From contig NZ_CP029553.1 in assembly GCF_003173755.1 (NCBI RefSeq), forward strand, positions 1,392,501-1,456,500: a stretch of 64,000 nucleotides of DNA, in the 5' to 3' direction. This stretch comes from Methylobacterium terrae. GTDB taxonomy: Bacteria > Pseudomonadota > Alphaproteobacteria > Rhizobiales > Beijerinckiaceae. Under the pieces are notes generated by a model that ran no database searches, was not told the DNA's origin, and saw only the letters and a program-made list of their open reading frames with translations. Shown here in pieces: positions 56,709 through 64,000 of the stretch (position 1 is the stretch's first letter; every line of letters starts with the position of its first letter). The position numbers were made by a program, and so were the translations under genes.

Positions 56709-57437
56709 ATGCAGAACAGCCTCTACGTCAACCTCTCGGCCCAGGTCGCCCTCGACAAGCGCCTGACGACCACCGCCAACAACGTCGCCAACATGGCGAC
56801 CGCGGGCTTCCGCGCCGAGGAGACCAAGTTCTCCGCCCTGCTCGCCCAGGCGACCAAGGGCGCGGTGGCCTTCGTGGGTTCGGGCGACACGTACCTGTCG
56901 CGGGCCTCCGGCCAGGTCTCCCGGACGGATTCGCCCCTCGACGTCGCCGTGCAGGGCGATGCCTGGCTGGCGATCCGGGGTACCTCGGGCCCGGCCTATA
57001 CCCGCGACGGGCGCCTGACCATGGACGCCACCGGCCAGCTGCGCACCCTGACCGGGCAGCCGGTGCTCGATCCGGGCGGCGCGCCGCTCCTCCTCGATCC
57101 GCAACAGGGACCGCCGACCATCGGGCGCGACGGCAGCATCTACCAGGGCACCAACCAGGTCGGCGCGCTCGGCGTCTACACGATCGACAAGGCGGCGACG
57201 CTCACCCGCGCGCCGGGCAACGCCGTCACGCCGAGCCTGCCGGCCAAGCCCGTTCAGGACTTCACCGGGATCGGCATCGTCCAGGGCTACGTCGAGGGCT
57301 CGAACGTCAACCCGATCATGGAGATGACGAAGCTCATCTCGATCCAGCGCGCCTTCGAGAGCGCCGCCACGGCGACCGCGGAAGCCGAATCCTCGCTCCA
57401 GAGCGCCGTGAAGTCGCTCTCGCCGCAGGGCAGCTGA
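56709..57437 (+). CDS. flgF: Flagellar basal-body rod protein FlgF
   Basis: The 242-residue rod protein has the N-terminal rod motif LTTTANNVANMATAGFRAEE (about residues 18-37). The central LDVAVQGDAWLAIRG and the C-terminal helix ending IEMT-like MEMTKLISIQRAFESAA are also typical of FlgF. It assembles into the proximal rod in the periplasm after export by the flagellar type III system. The ATG follows GAGG and lies 7 bp after the DUF1217 gene. The fliI start is 1 bp after its stop. Confidence 0.93.
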   Translation: MQNSLYVNLSAQVALDKRLTTTANNVANMATAGFRAEETKFSALLAQATKGAVAFVGSGDTYLSRASGQVSRTDSPLDVAVQGDAWLAIRGTSGPAYTRDGRLTMDATGQLRTLTGQPVLDPGGAPLLLDPQQGPPTIGRDGSIYQGTNQVGALGVYTIDKAATLTRAPGNAVTPSLPAKPVQDFTGIGIVQGYVEGSNVNPIMEMTKLISIQRAFESAATATAEAESSLQSAVKSLSPQGS

Positions 57438-57438
57438 G

Positions 57439-58767
57439 ATGAACGCCGACCCGATCGCGCGCCTCGCCGAGGCGATGGCCGCCGCGCGGCAGGACGGGGC
57501 CCTGGTGCGGGTCGGCGGGCCGGTCCGCGAGGTGACGGCGAGCGCCTGCCGCATCGGCGGCGTCGCGCCCTTCGTGCGCCTGGGCGACCGGATGGCGTTC
57601 TCAGCCAACGGCCGCGAGCAGGTCGGCGAGATCGTGCGGGTCGATGCCGAGGGCGCGACCCTCAAGGCCTACGAGAGCCGGGTCGAGGCCGGGATCGGCA
57701 CCATCGCCCGCCGGCTCGGCCCGGCGGAGCTGCGGCCCGATCCGAGCTGGAAGGGCCGGGTCGTCGACGCCCTCGGGCGCCCGGTGGACGGGGCCGGACC
57801 CCTGGCGGTCGGCGCGCGCGCCACCCCGCTCGACGCCGATCCGCCGGCGGCCCTCGGCCGCGCCCGGGTGCGCGCGTCCCTGCGCACCGGCGTGCGGGCG
57901 CTCGACCTGTTCACCCCGCTCTGCGCCGGCCAGCGCATCGGCATTTTCGCGGGCTCCGGCGTCGGCAAGTCGACGCTGCTCGCCATGCTGGCCGGCGCGG
58001 AAGGCTTCGACAGCGTCGTGGTCGCCCTGGTGGGCGAGCGCGGGCGCGAGGTGCGCGAGTTCCTGGAGGGCGCGCTGGCACCGAGCCGCGCGCGCGCCGT
58101 GGTGGTGGTCTCGACCGGCGACGAGAGCCCGATGATGCGCCGCCAGGCGCCCCGGGCGGCGCTTGCGATCGCCGAGGCCTTCCGCGATCGCGGCGAATCG
58201 GTGCTGCTCATCGTCGATTCGGTGACCCGCTACGCCCACGCCGCCCGGGACGTCGCGCTGGCGGCGGGCGAGCCGGCGGTGGCCCGCGGCTACCCGCCGA
58301 GCGTCTTCTCCGACCTGCCGCGCCTGCTCGAGCGGGCAGGCCCGGGCCTGGAAGGGACCGGCACCATCACGGGCGTGTTCTCGGTCCTCGTCGACGGCGA
58401 CGACCACAACGACCCCGTCGCCGACAGCATCCGGGGCACCCTCGACGGCCACGTCGTCCTCGACCGCGCCATCGCCGAGCAGGGGCGCTACCCGGCGGTC
58501 GACCTCCTCGGCTCGATCTCGCGGCTCGCCACCGAGGTCTGGACCCCCGAGCAGCGCGACCTGATCCGCAAGCTCCGGGCGATGATGGCCCGGTACGAGG
58601 AGACCCGGGACCTGCGCCTGATGGGCGGCTACCGGGCCGGGACCGAGCCTGAGCTCGACCAGGCCATCGGCCTGGTGCCGCGGATCTACGACGCCCTGCA
58701 CCAGGATCCGGGCCAGCCGCCGAGCCGGGACGCGTTCCTCGAGCTCGCCCAGAGCCTGCGGGGCTGA
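57439..58767 (+). CDS. fliI: Flagellum-specific ATPase FliI
   Basis: The 442-residue ATPase energises the flagellar type III export apparatus. The P-loop GSGVGKST is at about residues 172-179. LVGERGREVREFLEG (about 196), VLLIVDSVTRYAHAAR (Walker B, about 255) and YPPSVFSDLPRLLERAG follow. The N-terminal beta-barrel region spans about 15-90. Its placement between flgF and flgE, within the rod and hook genes, is a typical alphaproteobacterial arrangement. No fliJ-like frame follows directly. Confidence 0.95.
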   Translation: MNADPIARLAEAMAAARQDGALVRVGGPVREVTASACRIGGVAPFVRLGDRMAFSANGREQVGEIVRVDAEGATLKAYESRVEAGIGTIARRLGPAELRPDPSWKGRVVDALGRPVDGAGPLAVGARATPLDADPPAALGRARVRASLRTGVRALDLFTPLCAGQRIGIFAGSGVGKSTLLAMLAGAEGFDSVVVALVGERGREVREFLEGALAPSRARAVVVVSTGDESPMMRRQAPRAALAIAEAFRDRGESVLLIVDSVTRYAHAARDVALAAGEPAVARGYPPSVFSDLPRLLERAGPGLEGTGTITGVFSVLVDGDDHNDPVADSIRGTLDGHVVLDRAIAEQGRYPAVDLLGSISRLATEVWTPEQRDLIRKLRAMMARYEETRDLRLMGGYRAGTEPELDQAIGLVPRIYDALHQDPGQPPSRDAFLELAQSLRG

Positions 58768-58816
58768 ACGCCATGGTCCTCCGGCGCTCCCACCCGCCCA
58801 TGGTGCCCTCCAAGCT

Positions 58817-58834
58817 CCGCGCAAGCCTGCGCGG
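58817..58834. terminator. Hairpin between fliI and flgE
   Basis: CCGCGCA and TGCGCGG form a perfect 7-bp stem with a 4-base AGCC loop in the 151-bp gap. It may be an attenuator or weak terminator separating flgF-fliI from flgE onward. No clear promoter is visible before flgE. Confidence 0.4.
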
Positions 58835-58918
58835 GTCTATTCCCGCCCGAGGCTCGGCCGCGCAGGTCCCGGCCTGCCTGCGCCCCACCACACGCATCCT
58901 GACGAACGAGGTCCCGCA

Positions 58919-60196
58919 ATGAGTCTCATCGGCGTGCTCCGCACCGGCGTCTCGGGCATGAACGCCCAGTCGAACCGCATCTCGACCGTCGCGGAGAACA
59001 TCCAGAACTCCGGCACGACGGGCTACAAGCGCAGCTCGACGGAGTTCTCCTCGCTGCTGATCGCCGACACCGCGGGCAGCAACTACAATTCGGGCTCGGT
59101 CGAGACGACGGTGCGCCGGGCGGTGTCCGAGGGCGGCACCATCAGCGCCACGACCTCGAAGTCCGACCTCGCCATCGACGGCAACGGCTTCTTCGTGGTC
59201 AAGGACCCGGCGGGCGCGCCCCTCCTGACCCGCGCCGGCAACTTCAAGATCGACGCCACGTCCAATACCTTCACCAACGCGGCCGGCATGACCCTGATGG
59301 GCTACAGCCTGCTCGACGGCGCCGAGCCGACCACGACGCTCAACAGCGTCGCCGACATGGTGCCGATCAGCCTCGCCTCGGTGAGCAGCCGGGCGACCCC
59401 GACCACCGAAGCCTCCGTGTCGGGCAACCTGCCTGCCGATGCGACCGCGGCGGCGTCCGGCCAGTACTCGAAGAAGTACTCGCTCGTGACCTACAACCAG
59501 CTCGGCAAGGCGCAGACCCTCGACATCTACCTGGCGAAGAACGCCGACAGCTCGTGGACGGCGTCCCTCTACGACGCCGCCGCCAACCCGACCCCGGCGG
59601 GCAGCACCCCGGCCCTGCCGAGCGGCTCTCCGCTCGCGGCGGTCACGGTCGGCTTCAACGCCCAGGGCAATGTCACCGGCACCCAGGTCGCAGGCCCTCC
59701 GGTCACCTACACGGGCCCGAAGTCGTTCGACCTGACCATCCCGGGTGCCAGCGGCGGTTCGGTCACGGTCAATCTCGCCAGCCTGACGCAGCTCGCGGGG
59801 GATTACAGCGTGGAGGGCCAAGCCAACGGCAAGGCGCCGGCGGCCGTGACCGGCACGTCCTTCGACGCCGACGGCACCGTCTACGCCACCTTCGACGACG
59901 GCTCGCGCCTGGCGGCCTTCCGGGTGCCGATCGCCACCGTGCCGAGCGCGGACAACCTCGAGCCGCGCTCCGGCAACGTCTACCGGCCGACGGTCGAGTC
60001 CGGCGACATCCAGGTCGGCTTCGCCAACCAGGGCGGGCGCGGCACGATCAAGTCGGGCGCCCTCGAGCAATCGAACGTCGACGTCAGCACCGAGCTCACG
60101 GCGATGATCGAGTCGCAGTCGGTCTACACCGCCAACTCGAAGGTGTTCACCACCGGCAACGAGATGCTCGACACCCTGATGAGCCTGAAGCGGTAA
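58919..60196 (+). CDS. flgE: Flagellar hook protein FlgE
   Basis: The 425-residue hook subunit has the N-terminal rod/hook motif LRTGVSGMNAQSNRISTVAE (about 6-25). NIQNSGTTGYKRSSTEF follows and the D1 segment SDLAIDGNGFFVVKD lies near residue 82. The C-terminal SNVDVSTELTAMIESQSVYT (about residue 383) is the conserved helix. The central domain is Thr/Ser/Gly-rich as usual. Its length is near that of other alphaproteobacterial FlgE. GAGG precedes the ATG. It is exported and polymerised outside the cell. Confidence 0.94.
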   Translation: MSLIGVLRTGVSGMNAQSNRISTVAENIQNSGTTGYKRSSTEFSSLLIADTAGSNYNSGSVETTVRRAVSEGGTISATTSKSDLAIDGNGFFVVKDPAGAPLLTRAGNFKIDATSNTFTNAAGMTLMGYSLLDGAEPTTTLNSVADMVPISLASVSSRATPTTEASVSGNLPADATAAASGQYSKKYSLVTYNQLGKAQTLDIYLAKNADSSWTASLYDAAANPTPAGSTPALPSGSPLAAVTVGFNAQGNVTGTQVAGPPVTYTGPKSFDLTIPGASGGSVTVNLASLTQLAGDYSVEGQANGKAPAAVTGTSFDADGTVYATFDDGSRLAAFRVPIATVPSADNLEPRSGNVYRPTVESGDIQVGFANQGGRGTIKSGALEQSNVDVSTELTAMIESQSVYTANSKVFTTGNEMLDTLMSLKR

Positions 60197-60224
60197 CGGT
60201 CGACCGGCCACCAGGAGCTGACAG

Positions 60225-61688
60225 ATGGGCCTCTCGCTCGCGCTCAACACGGCACGCTCGGCGCTCCTGGCGACGTCGAGCCAGATCGCGACCTCCGCGC
60301 GCAACACCGCGGGGGCGAACGATCCCGGCTACTCGCGCAAGGTCGTCAGCCTGGTCGGCGGCGGGACCGGGACCACGGTGGTCGTGTCCCGCGCGAGCGA
60401 CGCGGCCCTGTTCATCCGCAAGCTCTCCGCGACCTCCGCGTCGGCGGAAGGACAGGCGCTCCTCGACGGGCTCACCAGCCTGTCGCGGACGGTCGGCGAC
60501 ACCAGCGAGGCGGGCTCGCCCGCCGCGCGCCTCGGCGCCCTCAACGCGTCGCTCCAGGCCGCCGCCAACAACCCGGGCGACACCGGCCTCGCCCGGGCCG
60601 CGGTCGAGAGCGCCCGGGACCTCGCCACCAGTCTCAACGCCGCGGCCGGCGCCGTGCAGGACGTGCGCGAGCAGGCCGACCGGGGCATGGCGGACTCGGT
60701 CGCGACGATCAACGATCTCCTCGGCCGGTTCGACCGCGCCAACCGGGCGGTGATGCGGGGCACCGCCGCGGGCCAGGACGTCAGCGACGCCCTCGACGAC
60801 CGCGACCGGATCCTGTCGCAGCTCTCCGCCGAGATCGGCATCACCGTCAGCGACCGCCCCGGCGGCGACATGGCGGTCGCGACCGACAGCGGCGTACTGC
60901 TCTACGACCGGGGCGCCCGGGCCGTGAGCCTCACCCCGACGATCGCCTTCGCGGCGGGAACCCGGGGCGCCGCCGTGACGGTCGACGGCGTACCGGTGAC
61001 CGGCAGCGCGTCGCCGATGCGGCTGTCGAGCGGCCGGCTCGCCGGCCTCGCCACCCTGCGGGACGAGACCTCGGTCGCCTACGAGAACCAGCTCGACGCG
61101 ATCGCCGGCGCCCTCGTCGACACCTTCCGGGAGACCGATACCCGCCTCCCCTCCGACCCGCTCTACGTCGGGGCGAAGGCCGGCCTGTTCACGGCGGGTG
61201 CGAGCGGCGCCCTGCCGGGCTCGACGACCGGTCTCGCCGGCCGGATCGCGCTCAACGCGGCCGTCGACCCGACCCGCGGCGGCGACCTGGGGCTCCTGCG
61301 CGACGGCGGCATGAACGGCGCTGCTTACCGGGCGAATCCGGGAACGGACGCGGCCTATGCCGGCCGCCTGCGCGAGCTGACCGGCAGGCTCGGGACCGCC
61401 CGCAGCTTCGCGCCGGGCCCGCCGCTGGACGAGACCGCGACGCTCACGGGCTTCGCCGCCGATTCCGCCGGCTGGCTCGAGGCGACCCGCAAGGCCGCCT
61501 CCGGCGACGCCGACTACCAGAAGACGCTGCTCGGCCGGGCCACCGACGCCCTGTCGAACGCCGTCGGCGTGAACGGCGACGACGAGATCGCCCTGACCCT
61601 CCAGCTCGAACGCTCCTACACCGCCTCGGCCAAGATCCTGACCATGGTGGACGACCTGCTGACGACCCTCCTGAACGCGATCCGCTGA
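60225..61688 (+). CDS. flgK: Flagellar hook-associated protein 1, FlgK
   Basis: The 487-residue protein forms the hook-filament junction with FlgL. The N-terminal LNTARSALLATSSQIATSAR and NDPGYSRKVVSLV are typical FlgK motifs. DRDRILSQLSAEIGI (about residue 190) and the C-terminal helix ERSYTASAKILTMVDDLLTT are present. AGGAG precedes the ATG. It lies 28 bp after flgE and is followed by flgL after 42 bp, the usual hook-junction order. Confidence 0.93.
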   Translation: MGLSLALNTARSALLATSSQIATSARNTAGANDPGYSRKVVSLVGGGTGTTVVVSRASDAALFIRKLSATSASAEGQALLDGLTSLSRTVGDTSEAGSPAARLGALNASLQAAANNPGDTGLARAAVESARDLATSLNAAAGAVQDVREQADRGMADSVATINDLLGRFDRANRAVMRGTAAGQDVSDALDDRDRILSQLSAEIGITVSDRPGGDMAVATDSGVLLYDRGARAVSLTPTIAFAAGTRGAAVTVDGVPVTGSASPMRLSSGRLAGLATLRDETSVAYENQLDAIAGALVDTFRETDTRLPSDPLYVGAKAGLFTAGASGALPGSTTGLAGRIALNAAVDPTRGGDLGLLRDGGMNGAAYRANPGTDAAYAGRLRELTGRLGTARSFAPGPPLDETATLTGFAADSAGWLEATRKAASGDADYQKTLLGRATDALSNAVGVNGDDEIALTLQLERSYTASAKILTMVDDLLTTLLNAIR

Positions 61689-61730
61689 GGCGTCGCGGCG
61701 GCGACCCCGGAAGACAGAGCCCTGCCAGCC

Positions 61731-62771
61731 ATGATGACCACGAGCTACATCTCCAGCCTCAGCCTGTGGAACGCGCCCCGCAGCGGGGCGGCGAAGCTCC
61801 AGTCCGAGATCGCCGACGCGACCCGGGAGATCGCCGAGGGGCGCTACGCCGATGTCGGGCTGGCGCTCGGCGGCCAGGTGAGCCGCAGCCTCTCCTTGCG
61901 CCAGAGCGCGGCGGAGATCGCCGTCCTCAAGGACGGCAACGGCGTCACGGCGCTCCGCCTCGGCGCGAGCCAGGGCACCCTGCAGCAGATGCAGAAATCC
62001 GCCGACGCGACCTTCGCAAGCCTGACCGGGCTGACGGCGGACAAGCGCGTCGCCGCCATGGCGGCCTCGGCCGACGACACCCTCGCGTCGCTCACCGCCC
62101 TCCTCAACACCAAGGCCACCGGGCAGGCCCTGTTCGCCGGCACCAATACCGGCACCGGCCCGATCCGGGACGACGCCGCGGCGAACGCCAAGGCGAATGC
62201 CGCGGCGGCCTTCAAGCTCGCCTTCGGCTTCCCGCCCGGCGATGCGCGGTCCGCCACCCTGACGGCGTCCCAGATCCAGAACTTCCTGGAGGGCACGGTC
62301 GCGGCCCAGTTCGCCGACCCGAACTGGGGCACCACCTGGTCGCAGGCCTCGGGAACCGCCGTCACCAGCCGGATCTCGCTCAGCGAGACCGTGACCACCT
62401 CGGTCACCGCCGATGCCGCGCCGTTCCGTCAGCTCGCCCAGGCCGCCGTCGTGGCGGGGCTCGGCCTCACCGGCCTGTCGGCGGAGGCGCAGGACGTCGT
62501 CTCCGGCCGGGTGATGGGCCTTCTCAGCAAAGGCAGCGCCGGGCTCGTCTCGCTGCAGGCCGATCTCGGCCGCAGCCAGTCGCGCCTCGCCGACGCCAAC
62601 ACCCGGCTCGACGCGCAGGCCGACCTCATCACCAAGGAGATCGCCCGCCTCGAGGCGGTCGATCCGGCCGAGGCCAAGACCCGGCTCAACGCCGCGACGA
62701 CGCAGCTCCAGATGTCCTACTCGCTGACCGCGCAGCTCCAGGAGCTGTCGCTCCTGAAATACGTCGCGTAA
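61731..62771 (+). CDS. flgL: Flagellar hook-associated protein 3-like, FlgL
   Basis: The 346-residue protein is flagellin-like: an N-terminal helix ([20 protein letters not shown]) and a C-terminal helix ([20 protein letters not shown] and [20 protein letters not shown]) enclose a variable middle. The position after flgK and before flaF supports FlgL over flagellin. There are tandem ATGs at 61731 and 61734; either could be used. It sits at the hook tip where the filament begins. The similarity is the loose one usual for alphaproteobacterial FlgL. Confidence 0.88.
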   Translation: MMTTSYISSLSLWNAPRSGAAKLQSEIADATREIAEGRYADVGLALGGQVSRSLSLRQSAAEIAVLKDGNGVTALRLGASQGTLQQMQKSADATFASLTGLTADKRVAAMAASADDTLASLTALLNTKATGQALFAGTNTGTGPIRDDAAANAKANAAAAFKLAFGFPPGDARSATLTASQIQNFLEGTVAAQFADPNWGTTWSQASGTAVTSRISLSETVTTSVTADAAPFRQLAQAAVVAGLGLTGLSAEAQDVVSGRVMGLLSKGSAGLVSLQADLGRSQSRLADANTRLDAQADLITKEIARLEAVDPAEAKTRLNAATTQLQMSYSLTAQLQELSLLKYVA

Positions 62772-62848
62772 CGGGCCTCGCGCAGCACGCGATCCGTCCC
62801 GGCACGGCAAGACTCAGCAAGACACCAGACCGACGAGGCATCGGCCCG

Positions 62849-63196
62849 ATGTACCGCTTTTCCTATTCCGAGATCCTGGAGGACGCCCCGGAGGTCGGCC
62901 GCGAGCGCGAGCGCGCCGCCTTCGACCGGGCGCTCACCCTCCTGCGCGACGTCGAGGCCCGCGGCCTCGCCGGCCCGGAGCGGACGGCCGCCATCGGCTT
63001 CCTGCAGAGCCTCTGGAACGTGCTGATCGCCGACCTCCTGGCGCCCGAGAACGCCCTGCCCGCCTCCTTGCGCGACGACCTGATGTCGATCGGCGCCTGG
63101 ACCATGCAGGAGGCGGGCGCGGTCCTGCGCTCGCCCGAGCGCAGCCTCGCCGCGCTGATCGAGGTGAACGCCTCGATCCGCGACGGGCTGCGGTGA
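62849..63196 (+). CDS. flaF: Flagellar biosynthesis regulator FlaF
   Basis: The 115-residue protein matches Fla[21 protein letters not shown] at the N-terminus, [20 protein letters not shown] near residue 51 and a C-terminal [11 protein letters not shown]. FlaF promotes flagellin translation or secretion and counteracts FlbT in Caulobacter-type systems. Its stop overlaps the flbT GTG start (GTGA), so the antagonistic pair is translationally coupled. The start at MYRFSY is the first in-frame ATG of the conserved region. Confidence 0.92.
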   Translation: MYRFSYSEILEDAPEVGRERERAAFDRALTLLRDVEARGLAGPERTAAIGFLQSLWNVLIADLLAPENALPASLRDDLMSIGAWTMQEAGAVLRSPERSLAALIEVNASIRDGLR

Positions 63197-63756
63197 GCGC
63201 CGCCATGCGCCTGTCGCTGCGTGCCGGCGAGCGGATCTACATCAACGGCGCCGTCCTGCGGGTCGACCGCAAGGTGGCGATCGAGCTCATGAACGACGCG
63301 ACCTTCCTGCTCGAGAGCCACGTGCTCCAGGCCGAGGAGGCGACGACGCCGTTGCGCCAGCTCTACTTCGCGGCCCAGACCATGCTGATCGACCCCGGCC
63401 GGGCCGAGGTGGCCCGGGGACTCTACGATGGCATCCGGGCCGGCCTGCTGGCGACGACTGGCGAGGCGGTGCTGCGCGACGGGCTCGAGGCCGCCCATTC
63501 CTTCGTCGAGGCCGGCCGCCTGTACGAGGCCCTGAAGCTGATCCGAGGGCTCTACCCCCTCGAGGCCGCCCTGATGGCGCAGGGCGAGGTACCCCTCGCG
63601 CCGGTCCCGGCGCTCGGCACCCTCGCGCGGCGCGCCCGCGGGCCCGAGCGCTCCCGGGAGCGGGCGCCGGCGCGGCCCCAGGTTCCCGTCCCTGCCTCCG
63701 TGCCCGGCCGCCGCGCCGCCTCCCCCTCCCTGCCCGCCCTCGATCCGGAGGCCTGA
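63193..63756 (+). CDS. flbT: Flagellin mRNA repressor FlbT
   Basis: The 187-residue protein carries the FlbT domain in residues 1-140 ([20 protein letters not shown], then [20 protein letters not shown]). FlbT binds the flagellin 5' UTR in Caulobacter and destabilises the message until the hook is complete. The last 45-50 residues are an Arg/Pro/Ala-rich extension beyond the usual domain. A GTG start in the flaF stop overlap is chosen; an ATG four codons later is an alternative. flgD follows immediately. Confidence 0.92.
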   Translation: MSAAMRLSLRAGERIYINGAVLRVDRKVAIELMNDATFLLESHVLQAEEATTPLRQLYFAAQTMLIDPGRAEVARGLYDGIRAGLLATTGEAVLRDGLEAAHSFVEAGRLYEALKLIRGLYPLEAALMAQGEVPLAPVPALGTLARRARGPERSRERAPARPQVPVPASVPGRRAASPSLPALDPEA

Positions 63757-64000
63757 ATGACCGTCGACAGCACCGCCAGCGCCACCGCGGGCGGCACCTC
63801 CACCACGGCCGCCGCCGCCAAGGCCGGCAGCTCGGTCGCCGCCTCGATGAACTCGGACACCTTCCTGACGCTGCTGATGGCGCAGCTCAAGAACCAGGAT
63901 CCGACCAAGCCGATGGACTCGACCCAGTATGTCGGCGAGCTCGCGACCTTCTCGCAGGTCGAGCAGGCGACGAAGACCAACCAGAAGCTCGACTCGCTGC
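63757..64000 (+). CDS. flgD: Flagellar hook-capping protein FlgD, 3' end outside the window
   Basis: The first 81 codons are visible. After a Ser/Thr/Ala-rich leader come FLTLLMAQLKNQDPTKPMDS and TQYVGELATFSQVEQATKTN, the conserved N-terminal FlgD export and capping region. FlgD is the scaffold for hook polymerisation and is lost when the hook is complete. GGAGG precedes the ATG, which directly follows the flbT stop. The gene runs off the right edge. Confidence 0.93.
   Translation, partial: MTVDSTASATAGGTSTTAAAAKAGSSVAASMNSDTFLTLLMAQLKNQDPTKPMDSTQYVGELATFSQVEQATKTNQKLDSL

Overview
The window is about 70% GC chromosomal DNA from an alphaproteobacterium, most likely of the Hyphomicrobiales and probably Methylobacteriaceae. 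This rests on gene content rather than on any one marker. There is a FlaF/FlbT flagellar block, a PimC/PimD-type acyl-CoA dehydrogenase pair, a MoxR/DUF58/DUF4159 operon, and interspersed palindromic repeats of a kind common in these genomes. No rRNA, tRNA, CRISPR array, transposase or prophage was seen.

Layout. (1) 1-7.5 kb is catabolic: the end of an FAD/NAD(P)-binding protein, dgoK-dgoA for 2-keto-3-deoxygalactonate, a divergent hmgA-fahA-Rieske ferredoxin operon for homogentisate, a small secreted protein and a Gfo/Idh/MocA oxidoreductase. (2) 7.8-15.1 kb has a ketopantoate-reductase-like gene, then zwf linked to two glycosidases (GH133 debranching type and GH63-like). (3) 15.1-16 kb is a gene-poor gap with an AT-rich core and a palindromic element. 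(4) 16-24.9 kb is housekeeping: two RNA methyltransferases, sodC, dxs, xseB, a dual-specificity phosphatase, an HD hydrolase, tag, serB and miaA. (5) 25-32.6 kb is a MoxR/DUF58/DUF4159/membrane-protein operon interrupted by a DUF559 nuclease-like gene and a 165-bp inverted-repeat element. (6) 32.9-40.3 kb carries a tannase/feruloyl-esterase-like secreted hydrolase, DUF3237, Uma2, aroK-aroB, xerD with a small membrane-protein gene, and an EEP-family hydrolase. (7) 40.3-45 kb carries a GntR regulator with a keto-deoxy-sugar-acid dehydratase, a BrnTA-type toxin-antitoxin locus whose toxin gene is frameshifted, and transketolase. (8) 45-54.1 kb is a beta-oxidation regulon of the pimeloyl/dicarboxylate type: thiolase, bifunctional hydratase/dehydrogenase, PimC and PimD on the minus strand, with a divergent SDR and acyl-CoA ligase. 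(9) 54.3-64 kb is a PilZ protein and a flagellar hook/filament block (DUF1217 protein, flgF, fliI, flgE, flgK, flgL, flaF, flbT, flgD) running off the right end.

The points most worth a second look are these. PimC and PimD look like complementary half-enzymes with a split FAD/active site. A family of long inverted-repeat elements occurs at three loci, and one copy lies directly beside a DUF559 nuclease gene inside an operon. The DUF1217 flagellar protein is split by a flagellin-like insert of about 175 residues. A Rieske ferredoxin sits where a maleylacetoacetate isomerase gene might be expected. brnT is broken while brnA is intact.
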